Origin: Rhopalosiphum padi
Taxonomy: Eukaryota; Arthropoda; Insecta; Hemiptera; Aphididae
Reading direction: 5' to 3'
DNA length: 64,000 nucleotides
NCBI RefSeq assembly: GCF_020882245.1
Contig: NC_083597.1
Location: 52,368,152 to 52,432,151 of the forward strand
Part shown: positions 53,871 through 64,000 of the stretch, piece by piece
Layout: each line of letters begins with the position of its first letter
How positions within the stretch are numbered: the stretch's first letter is position 1
Notes under the pieces: generated by a model
The model's database searches: none
What the model was told of the DNA's origin: nothing
What the model saw: only the letters and a program-made list of their open reading frames with translations
Position numbers and translations under genes: made by a program

Positions 53871-53951
53871 TCGAGTAAACTGCGAAATAATTGGCGGAGA
53901 CTGCAGCGACGCGAGATGCGACCCTATTACATTATATATTATACGCTGCAC

Positions 53952-54690
53952 CGGTGGCGTAGATAAGTGAAAGGACACTTAGGTAGACGGTATACATCAC
54001 ACATTGTATGTATGTATATTATGATGCGTGCGTATATTATAGGTATACGTTTTAGAGCAATTAAAATCGTTTTCCGACCCTTTTTTTAATTATTTTTTTT
54101 TCTGGGATTCTTTATAGAGCAGTGTTTAAAATGAGTGGCGACGAAGATAAAAACAACGACGGAGAAAAAAGAAACGCGTAGTGTCAAAGGACAAGCTTTT
54201 TTTAAGCGTTTTTTTTTTCTTTCGTCTTTTTATATTTTATGTCAGTGTGTACGGCTTCTATATCTATGCATAACGATATATAATATATTTGTATATACCT
54301 ATGTATTATATAAACGACGTTTTAAGACATAGGGGCAGGGATTTCCTACGTGCTGTTTCTTACGCAATTTACGTGCAAAAATAAATTTGTTACGACCAGC
54401 GATTTTTGACGGATAGATGGTAAAGGGATTATAATATTATAAAGAATCGAAAATAAACATAATTACACTGCAGGTATTAAATGCAAAGAAATATAATCAT
54501 GGTTAAAATGTATTTGAATCCACTTCGATAATAATATACTTATATTGTACGGTGCAATCGAACCGTAATAACATTATGTAATATGAGGAAACGATTATTC
54601 ATTGAAACCCGTCAACGTAAAAAAGGCCAAGCTCCAGGTTGTTGACGTTAACTGGTGTAGGGAGTTAACCCGCCCGTGGCTACGCCACAG
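53952..54690. repeat. possible hAT-like ends facing each other
   Basis: GGTGGCGTAGATAAGTG at 53952 and TACGCCACAG ending at 54690 are in inverted orientation and resemble hAT-type CAGTGGCGTA termini. The inner sequences do not match well beyond the core, so the pairing is tentative. The interior has no transposase-like frame. Confidence 0.25.
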
Positions 54691-57600
54691 AAACTGAATT
54701 AATAATTTAATAACAACGAACGTGTATGATTTAAAACATTATATATTAGGTACCTATAATGTTACATGTACGCAATAATATTATATACTTTGACTTTCTT
54801 ATTTCAATAATATTTAATAAAATAACAATGATAATAATAATACCATTATTACCAATTTCATAAATAACATTAACACCATGACATGGAAGTATAAATAAAC
54901 TAGTTGTATTATTTAAAAGGGGCTTTTCGTCAAAAAATAATATTATTATTATATAAGTCAACGTAATACGATCAATGTCAATGTAATGAAGAATATATAA
55001 TTCTCAGTAATAAAAATACAATATATTATATTATTATTGTTTATTTGAAAATATTTTATTGTGTTCGAAATATTTCCACGATTTTACCGTCGAATTTCAA
55101 TTCGTTGAATTTTGTCTCACGAGTTATTACAAATAATACAAATATTAATTATTGACATTCGAAGAAACAATATTATTCGTTTCTGCTTATATTAATAAAA
55201 CATAACTATATAGTACGTGCCTTTTAGCAGTAATGTAGATATAAGTAATCGTAAAAAACGCAATTAATATTTTTATGCAAAATAAATATTTTTGTTCTTC
55301 GTATCAATATAAAAATAATACAAATAATAAAAAAAACAATTCATCTATATTATATTGTAACGATAACGTGATACATTTTGATAATTTATAATAATATAAG
55401 TGATAAGTAACATCCATTTTATTTTATACATTTTACGTTTTGATTTGACATGTATGGTTATAGTCAGTAAAATTAATAATAATATCTATTTATTAAGTCA
55501 CAGTTAATACGTTATATTTTAATATATCTACTTACGATAATGGTTGTAATGATACAAATGTTCTTTAATATTATTACATTCTCAATTATCTAAAACTTGA
55601 TTAAGTCTATGGATATTGACATCTGCATGTCGATTGACACTACGCTCATCGTATTCAAATAATCCATTTTTATCTTACTTTGATGATGTTACGATGGATA
55701 CCGAGAGGACAGACGCACGAGTCCACAATAGACAATTTGTTATTGAAATTCGAAACAATTGAAACACCTTAAAGCGGGAAATATTATAATATTATAATAC
55801 CGGAGATAAATTTTGTGACACGATTAATCTACAAGACAAGTGCAATCACGGTGACCGATGGCGACCAACTGAACGCCAATCTCATATTATAATATATATG
55901 ATACACGTAATATCTTATAATAAAACATTATATTTTAATATAAACAATTGATATCGGATTGCGATATCACTTTGTTATCGCAAATCTTCTGTGCTCTGAT
56001 TGGTGAGTAGGCTAGTATATTTGTATATAGGTACCTACAATACGTTTTTAAGTAAAAAACAAAAACGGATGAACGGTGAAAATAGAATAGATTATTAATT
56101 GATATCAATTTTATTACATTTTAATAGTATTATTTTAAATGGCATATCAAAGGGAGGTGTTCGTTTTAAACAGCTAAAAAAGTCATTAGGTATAAATGGT
56201 AAGCGAGAAACACAAAAAAAATAGATTATTTTATGTACCTAAAGTAAATGTACAAAAAATAATATTATGTAATAATACATATTAATAAAATTAAATATAA
56301 AAATTATAATGAAAAGATTGACTTATGTAATATGTACATAGGAAAAACAACGATTAACGACCTGCATGTAGGTAATAACCGAAAATTTGTTCTATAATTC
56401 GATGTATTTTACTCTGACGGTCGTCATAACCACACACTTTCAAAAAAAGGTTGTCATTCAAATCCTGCACACTGTAATACATTGATTCCGTACAATTATC
56501 CCAAAATCAAACCATTTGATAGGCGATACCGCAAACACACACTGTTATGTATACTAATAGGCAATAACGTATACATTTATTATTGTTTAGAACCGTGGTA
56601 CTTCAGTTATCATATCAATTAAAATCATAAATTCAAGAATATTTGAAAACATTAGGAAGTACTCAAGCACATCATTAAATGTATTCTAATCTAAGTCTTA
56701 TCTACTATACATACTTTATTTCACCTTATTATATATTGAATTATTTTTAATTAATAGGTATTAAAATTATAAGGTCTCATAAATTACATTATTTTTACAA
56801 CAATTTGTTTAATAACGATAAATTTTTAATTTTTTAACTGTTAATTAATTGTGTGTGGCTTTGAACTAATAACCTTTCAAATTTTCTCTTTTAACAATAA
56901 AAAAAAAATTGCGTTATAGAACGGTCTAAAATGTGCGGTTATAAATGGTAAGTGTACGATAAGTGTACACTAATTTTACTCGTTGTAAGCAGTATTTTGT
57001 TCTCAGCGATGCTTGTTGTAGTGATTTTTAGTGTACTTAGGTATTTAAATTTCAAGTATATTATAGTAATATTAATGACAATGTTTATAACAATTAACAT
57101 AACGAAGTATTTTTAGACAATCAGAATTTGTAGAACAATAAAGTTACAATAGTCCAATCCTGTAGAGAACTGATCAAAAAGCCAAATTAATATATTTTTA
57201 TTAATTATTTTTCAAGATAATTTTATCAATCAAGCTAATAATATAATACTTATAATAGATATACCTGCACGGCTGCACTATAGAAATTGTTTTCAACAAT
57301 ATTATATATTATATATATTTTGTTTTGTAAACATTTTTAGACATTGCTGCGTAGGTATTGCGTATATACTATGTACATATTTTTATCATTAAACGCTAGA
57401 TACGACCCATATAGTTATTATTTATCCTAGTCGATAATATAGATAAAAAAAATAATAAAAAAAACAAGAAATTATAGTTTTTATTGCAGAAAAAAAAGTA
57501 GAGATTTTCATATTCTTGCAACAATCCAAGATTTGAGTTATATTATTCCTTCTAAAATGTAATATAAATCCCGCAGCAGTTCCTACTCACTAAGTGTTGG

Positions 57601-57953
57601 AAACTATTTTTTCTATATAGAAGCGCATCGGTTGTGAAGTGTATATGGATTTATGATGTGAGTTCTAGGTAAAAAATTCACGTACACATATACGCATATA
57701 TGTACGCGTGAAAGTCGAGTGTTACTATGATTAATGTGTTTTAGCTTTTAGTTGTAAACTTGTATAATATTAAGTGGAAATTTTATAAAATAATAAAAAT
57801 CACTCAACGGAGTTTTGAAAAAAAAAATAATAATCTGTACTACTTTAACACAAAATACTATATAATCTATAATAACTAATAATAATGTTGTACAACATAT
57901 TGAAATAATAATATTATATAACGTTATTACGAGATTAAAGCTCACAAGCTGTA

Positions 57954-58492
57954 CAAAGTGAGCATGTTTCCCTCTTTTATTCTTCTTCAATAATGTAGCT
58001 ATTAAAAATTTAATATTTAGAATTTTTAAATATGCTCTGATTATATTTTCAAATCCATGAGATTTTTTTATGCTACTTAAGGAATGCACCGTGGAGATAC
58101 AAAATTCTGTGACAACACTCCCTATTTTAAGGTATAGTAAAATTAGTGGTCTATGGATATTTTTTTTTGGAAATGATGATATATCAAAATCAAACGAGTA
58201 GTTTTTAAGTTATGTAACTTTGTGAACTTAGATATTATAGGTCCATAATAATATGTCTGGAAGATGTAGGACTATGCTAATTTTTAAAAGTATCAAAGTT
58301 TAACAAATACTAGAATCGATACTATACATTTATTTTTCTTAAACCATATATTTGATTTACTACTATCTTTAAGTACTATACACATTTTAACAATTGAGAA
58401 ACTACTCGTTTAAATTTTGAATAAAGTGCATCAAAATTATCCATAACACATTTTATAGTAAAAAGGGAGGGAAGTGATACAAGAGCACTCTG
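57954..58492. mobile_element. TIR element, 0.54 kb (family A, diverged copy)
   Basis: The left end, CAAAGTGAGCATGTTTCCCT after TA, aligns with the left end of the 50653-51971 element. The following stretch (ATAATGTAGCTATTAAAAAT, then TTTTCAAATCCATGAGATTT) matches 50694-50765 of that copy closely, as does the later AAACGAGTAGTTTTTAAGTT block. The right end, read in reverse complement, begins CAGAGTGCTC. A 113-codon open frame on the minus strand (58089-57748) overlaps it, but that frame spans the element boundary and resembles no protein. Confidence 0.55.
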
Positions 58493-61400
58493 ATAAATAT
58501 CTGTCCACTTATTTATACTTAAAACCATTTTACCTAATCTTTATTTTTATATTTTATTATGACTTAAATTTAGGTAAAAAAAAAATATTATTAAAAACAT
58601 TAATATTATGATCGATATGATAAGCGTTTAGAGTCAAAACAAACATCTAGTATCTATGGGTAAATAGTTTATTACAATATTGTTCCTATTTTGATTTCTA
58701 TGTTTAAAACTTTAAACAATATGGAGAACGGTATGAAGTTCTTTATCTACTATAGAATTTTTCATCGATTTTCCTGGTTAATATTTTCGAAAACAATAAT
58801 ATATGAAATAAAATGATTGGTTTATATATGAATACATATATTGTATATTATAATATCTAGATAAAAAACGTTTTAAAATGTTTACCTTAATTGTTAATAC
58901 ATAATAAAAAAATATATAAATAAAAATCGTTAATTTGTTAATACTATAATATATAGATGTCAATATTACTCAATAATTTATATATACAATTGTATTATAT
59001 TTCTGTATAATAATAATAATAAATAATAAGTATAATATGATATACCTAGTATTATAATTCCGCATCATAATTTAACACTAAACACACAATGGGGAAAATG
59101 AACAATTTTTTATATAAATCGGTGTACTCAATAAACTATAATAATATGAGGTATTGGATTATATTAAATATCTTTTATTTTGGGATTTTAATTTAATTTA
59201 TTTAAGTATAATATTAATTACATATCACCCCGCACAATACTATAGATAGCGAATTGGAGTGAAGTGCGCGTCTAATTTATGCCTATAAAAAAAGTTATAA
59301 TACTATTTTAACAATATAAATAAATAATAATTATAATATAATCAAAAAATATAAATTGTTTTCGTTTGGTTTAAAGTTTAAACGGACTTATACGAAAATA
59401 TTCATGAACAGTATAAAAAAATATATTTTGAATAATATTTCTATATTATAATATATTAAGTTTTGTCATTCGCGCGTTTAGAGGATTTAAAATGCCTTTA
59501 TTTTTATGTTTATCTATCTTTTCGAGTATAATATAATATATTATCTTTTATATAAGTATACACTATATATAATATATAATACGCGCGCGTTTACGACAAT
59601 TTATTTCGTGACGCGTATTTGATACATTTATCCAAAACGGTTTTTTTCCTTCGAAATTTCGCAACAGCAACTAGCTGCAATATCGTATTCATAATCGCAT
59701 TTATCATCGTCTCCCATTCGAATCCACGACACTCATTCGCGAAATATGTACAATATAGAAAAACCGTCACTGTCACGATCAGAGTCACCGCATGCCGAGA
59801 AGAATGTCCGCTCCACTACAACGCATCTCATCAAAACACAACCAATCGTTGTACTACTTACTGATCGATTAGGTATTTAACAAAAGGGCGATTACTGCCT
59901 TGCACTATAATATGGATACTAGGTGATACATTAAACGTAAAATACTCATTAGGTATATAAAAAAAGCTAATATCGTTTTTTGAAGATTTCGCCTCCACGT
60001 TCTACTTATAAGTGATTTGATGTTTCACCATGTCCTAATAAAGTTTTGATTTTTTTTTTACAAATAATGCATCTATGATCTATCAAGTGAAACAAAAAAA
60101 TGATAATATATTGAGTTTTTTTTTTACATTGTGTGAGAAATTAAAAAACAAGAACTGTAAAATTGTATTATATTGAACAATGACTGGTGGTTGACGGAAC
60201 AAATAGTTATTAATTCTTATTTTACTTGTAATACAAATGACTGAGATGAAAACAAATTGACTTGGAAATGAAACGCTTTTTGGAATCGTTAGCTCGTTAA
60301 CAGAAAACACGATATGTTGTGTAGCAAATACGTGTCTACACGACTTGGTATTTGTTTTTCAATTTACAATTTTTTTTAAAAAATCAGCAGTTAATGCTGA
60401 AATTTTTTAATACGATTATAACTACATATAAACTTAAAGTAAAATTTAAAAAAAGTGCATTTAATATATTACAATAGTAGTGGTCGAAGTATTTTTAAAA
60501 ACTATATGAAATTAGTTTTTATAAAATGGGTCAGTGATCTAATTCGATTTCTAATAGGTGACATTTTGTTGTTTATAGTACTAAGAGCTGATGGATGGCG
60601 TTGGCATTTTTCCACGTAACATACATTAAATTTTGTCCCACCTTATTCCACCTTATTCCATCATAATATTATTATATTTCTAGATAACTGAAACGAATTA
60701 TGTTTTTCCACTAGGCTCGGCGTTGTGCTATCTTGTTATTTAATTAATGCGCTTGCGTTGTCGGTCAAACTGAACAGAAAAAAAAATATAATACAATTAG
60801 TAAATACCAACAATTTTGTTATCCAAAGTTTTACAAAACGTCAACGAAGTATGAAGAATAAAGACATACAATACGCAAAGAATATTTAAATAATTTTCAT
60901 TCTCAGAGCATCATCAGTCGAGTCGCTGTACACGTAGGATGACATAGGTTAGGTTAGGACGTAGGATGTACCTATCATATTGCTATATGGAAATTACGCA
61001 ACAGCATTGCTTTTATAGAAATGTACACAAAATACGTAATGCCTATGTTATATTTTATTATATGATATAGTTAAATTGAAAACCGTATTACGTAGAAAAG
61101 GGATTCTCGGTGCGCTGTTGTAGGTCAATATCAATATTTACCGAGGAAATATACGTTTTCCTTTTAAATTTAATAAAAAGATAAAAAAAAAAAAAAAAAC
61201 TAAATTACTTTGCCGTCGTCAATAATTCTGAATATTACATTATTACATTGACATTTTTCTTGGCCCTGAAATATATTGTTGACTGTAATTGGGTCCGGTT
61301 CAGCCGATACGGGATCGACGAACGATAAACGTATTATATGCTCATAATATTATATAATAATAACTCGAATAGGAACTGCTCCGGTTCTAAAGCAGGAGGA

Positions 61401-62301
61401 TAACAAAACGAAAATACGGAAATATGTTTCGACCAAGTTTGTTTTATTTCTATTAATAACCACGAGCGTAATTTTAACATAGTAGGTAGACGTAGTCGTC
61501 TGATAGTTCAGCTATGTACATCTCCATTGTCCGGCGTTCAACGAAAAACTGAATTTAATAAAACAATAATCAGTGTAATATTACAATGCTATGTGTATGA
61601 TGACTATTATGATGAATATTTCTACGAAACGGTACTTTTCTATTGTTAATAATTCACAACCACACGTTCGTATACCACAGACAGATATATTATATTAATT
61701 TTTAATCAAAAATTGTATTATTTTATGTTTAAGTACAATATTGTATGACATTGTATAACAGTATTATAGATACAAAAACAATAACATGTAAATTATAATT
61801 TATAGTATATATATTGTTTAATGTAGTGTATCGTAATTGTATCGTAATCGGACATAAATCCTGTGACATATACGCGTACATTTGCGCAAGCCACAAACCC
61901 TATCTGAAATCTATCTATTTTAGGCTAACCAATTTAAAAAGTTGATCCAATTAGCATACTATTGGATTTTAAAAACGTGAGTAAATACGTTACTCAGTCG
62001 AATACTGATTTCTATGTTTTATAATATCTACCCTATACAGTCTGTAAATTCCTTGACAATTTTTTTTTCCATTAGAATTAAAATTTATTCTTGGTATAAA
62101 AACAATAAAAATATTGTTGTAATGGAAATTATTAGATAGTGTTCGAAATATAATATTCGTCTCACAATTACCTATAAGCATTTTTACTAAAAATAATTGA
62201 TTAAATTCTAAAATGTATAACGTATTTTGTACATGCGTATATTAAAAAATATTAACGTGTGTGTTTAATTAATTTATATACATAGTAATAATTAATGAAT
62301 C

Positions 62302-62603
62302 ATGCCATACGCTGGTTCAATGACGAAAATCTTCACTCTTACACTAAGTATGAAAGTTATGACACGTGGAGCCGAGATCAAAGTATCGTCAGCCTTGATA
62401 GTTTCAACCGAGCCAAATAGACCAACCAAATTCAACGTGGTAAACAATAGTTTAGTAGATCCACTAACAAGACTTTATACACTTTGATGCTGAATATTTC
62501 TGTGATAAAGTTAGAAGTCGAGATCTCTAAGACATGCGTCTCAATGGTTTCAGCGGACCTAAATATAGCTCGACCAATTTCAACGTGTCAGTGGATTATT
62601 TGA
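62302..62603 (+). pseudogene. second relic of the 51-residue-unit protein family, frameshifted
   Basis: The plus strand encodes PYAGSMTKIFTLTLSMKV, GAEIKVSSALIVSTEPNRP and LVDPLTRLYTL before a TGA at 62485-62487. Shifting the frame by one base at about 62484 continues the similarity: LMLNISVIKLEVEISKTCVS and then MVSADLNIARPIS, stopping at 62601. The two units align with each other, the GAGATC codons being 146 bp apart. They also align with the relic at 20901-21434: GAEIKVSS matches GMEIRLSS and VSTEPNRP matches VGSTEPD. Unit size, motif order and strand agree between the loci. No start, signal peptide or intact end is visible, and the function is unknown. Confidence 0.45.
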
Positions 62604-63254
62604 AACCATAAACTAGAGTTGGAAACCCAGTAACTATATAATAAACGTAAAAATCAATCATTATAGTTAGGTATGTGTGAAACATTTTTCAGGCGCATAT
62701 GCTTTGCTACGCATAGTCGTCCGAACGTCTGCGGTCATACATTTGCACTCGTGTATTATGAAATATATTATATATTATTATTATATTATACGTAAACGGA
62801 TATAATGAGTTATAATAAATTTATTTTAAGAGTGAGGGTAGTATTACGAACATAAATTTAAGATAATAATTAAAATGTGTGTTGTAAATTGTTTTAATTC
62901 ACACAAATAAATGTTATTATTCAGTTATTCAAATGGTTTTTATTTTTTGATTTACTCGTAGTATTATTAAAAACATCAAGACGATATAGTTGAATTATTT
63001 GTTCATGTAACATAATTATTAGTTATCTTTTTTAGTACAATTTTCAATAACATCAATCTTTAATAATTTTTATTTTTATTATTGTAATCAATATGAGTTT
63101 AATGTTGCTTATGGGTAATTACAAGTGTCCATTTGAAAATTACAACCGATATCGTTTCAAATTGAAAAGTGCAACATTATAAAATTATTGTATTCTAAAT
63201 TAATTTATTATAATCTAAAACTAATCAATCGGTTTTTTATCAGTGACATTTTTA

Positions 63255-63292
63255 ATGTTTCGGGGAGCGGGTCCCCTTTGAATCCGCCACTG
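63255..63292. repeat. hAT-like terminus fragment
   Basis: CGGGGAGCGGGTCCCCTTTG then AATCCGCCACTG reads in reverse complement as CAGTGGCGGATTCAAAGGGG, a form typical of insect hAT-type elements. The partner end is not visible. Confidence 0.35.
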
Positions 63293-64000
63293 GTTACAAT
63301 CCTTGTCTAGAATCTATCTATTTTCAATGCAATGGCCTTATCCATTGCATAGATCATGACTAACTGAAATTGGTTTGCTCATCATTTTAAGATTCCAATA
63401 GTATACAATTATAAATAAGGATAATTATTGTTTTATATAGAACAGCACAAAACAATTTTACAATTTCAATTGTAAACACGGCTTAAAGTGTAAATAATAA
63501 CAAATGGAATTTTAACAGAAATTACATTTCATTTATATTATTGATAAAATAACATTTGATTTCTATACTTGTGTGGCAGTACAAGTGTACAAGATGTATT
63601 TAAATATTATATTATAATTTATAGTATATAGAATAAAATTTCTAAGGCTTTTCAATTATTTAAGTTTTTAATATATATCTTAAGTTGAATGGAACATGAT
63701 TTTAAATTTATTATGCAAACATAAAAAAAATAATGATATTGTTTATATACACAATCTATATTCTTTAATTTTTTATAAACAGTTAATGTTCATATTAATT
63801 ATACGGGTTTTTCATAATAAATTCAATAGATTAATAACATTGCTTTTATATACACAAAATTGATTTATTGACGATAAAATATCTTATATTAAAGAAAAAA
63901 AGGAAAAAAAGAACTCTTGTCATCAAACTACAAATGTTAGAACAACCGTTGATATTTTATCTATGTAATATAATTTATAGGGCACAACATACATTCAAGT

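Larger units (their letters stand above)
52231..62301 (-). other. probable further Dpr intron, upstream of the Ig1 exon
   Basis: Bounded on the left by the TTGCAG acceptor at 52232-52231. No exon encoding the missing start of Ig1 (a VTA.xG..A.L.C-type motif) or a signal peptide was found on the minus strand up to position 64,000, so the intron probably continues out of the window. It contains the family A copy at 57954, tentative hAT-like ends and the CAG run. Confidence 0.6.

Noticed and set aside
57748..58089. 113-codon minus-strand open frame
   Set aside because: Overlaps the boundary of a TIR element, so it cannot be a conserved element protein, and it has no motif.
60640..60661. Tandem CCACCTTATTCCACCTTATT duplication
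   Set aside because: A single short duplication of about 12 bp with no further context.
60943..60959. GGTTAGGTTAGG, similar to the insect telomere repeat
   Set aside because: Only two copies, in single-copy-looking sequence, so it is not a telomeric array.

Overview
The window looks like insect nuclear DNA, most likely from an aphid or a close hemipteran relative. It is very AT-rich, full of AATAATATT-type simple repeats, and has no operons, ribosome binding sites or long ORFs. Coding sequence sits in short exons of higher GC with GT..AG boundaries and introns of up to about 12 kb. The insect call rests on one recognisable protein family. The aphid call is an inference from base composition and from dispersed repeats that resemble ones I remember from aphid genomes.

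The one gene I can name runs on the minus strand from the right side of the window to about position 28,000. It is a member of the Dpr family (defective proboscis extension response), neuronal cell-surface proteins with two immunoglobulin domains that pair with DIP receptors. Four coding exons are visible: 52230-52017 (most of Ig1), 40171-40044 (first part of Ig2), 29971-29803 (rest of Ig2) and 29325-29207 (C-terminal tail and stop). Splice phases agree at every junction and give 209 residues. The exon or exons for the signal peptide and the start of Ig1 were not found and probably lie beyond position 64,000. The 3' UTR probably extends down to about 28,000.

Region by region: 1-20,900 is gene-poor, with a possible Tigger/pogo-like relic near the left end, dispersed-repeat fragments, microsatellites and one weak candidate minus-strand exon (19344-19151). 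20,901-21,434 is a decayed copy of an unrecognised protein built from units of about 51 residues, and a second relic of the same family lies at 62,302-62,603. 21,500-28,000 holds a short pogo-like MITE (22,084-22,247) and GC-richer patches. 28,000-52,230 is the Dpr gene. Its introns hold two copies (43,800-44,080 and 50,653-51,971) of a TIR element family and two copies of an aphid-type dispersed repeat. 52,231-64,000 is probably the next upstream Dpr intron, with a third TIR-family copy (57,954-58,492), hAT-like end fragments and the second 51-residue-unit relic.

I saw no rRNA, tRNA or CRISPR array, and no second intact gene. The least explained observations are the paired 51-residue-unit relics, the long inverted-arm element in Dpr intron 1, and a phase-compatible open exon (49828-49701) in that intron which could be an alternative Dpr ending.
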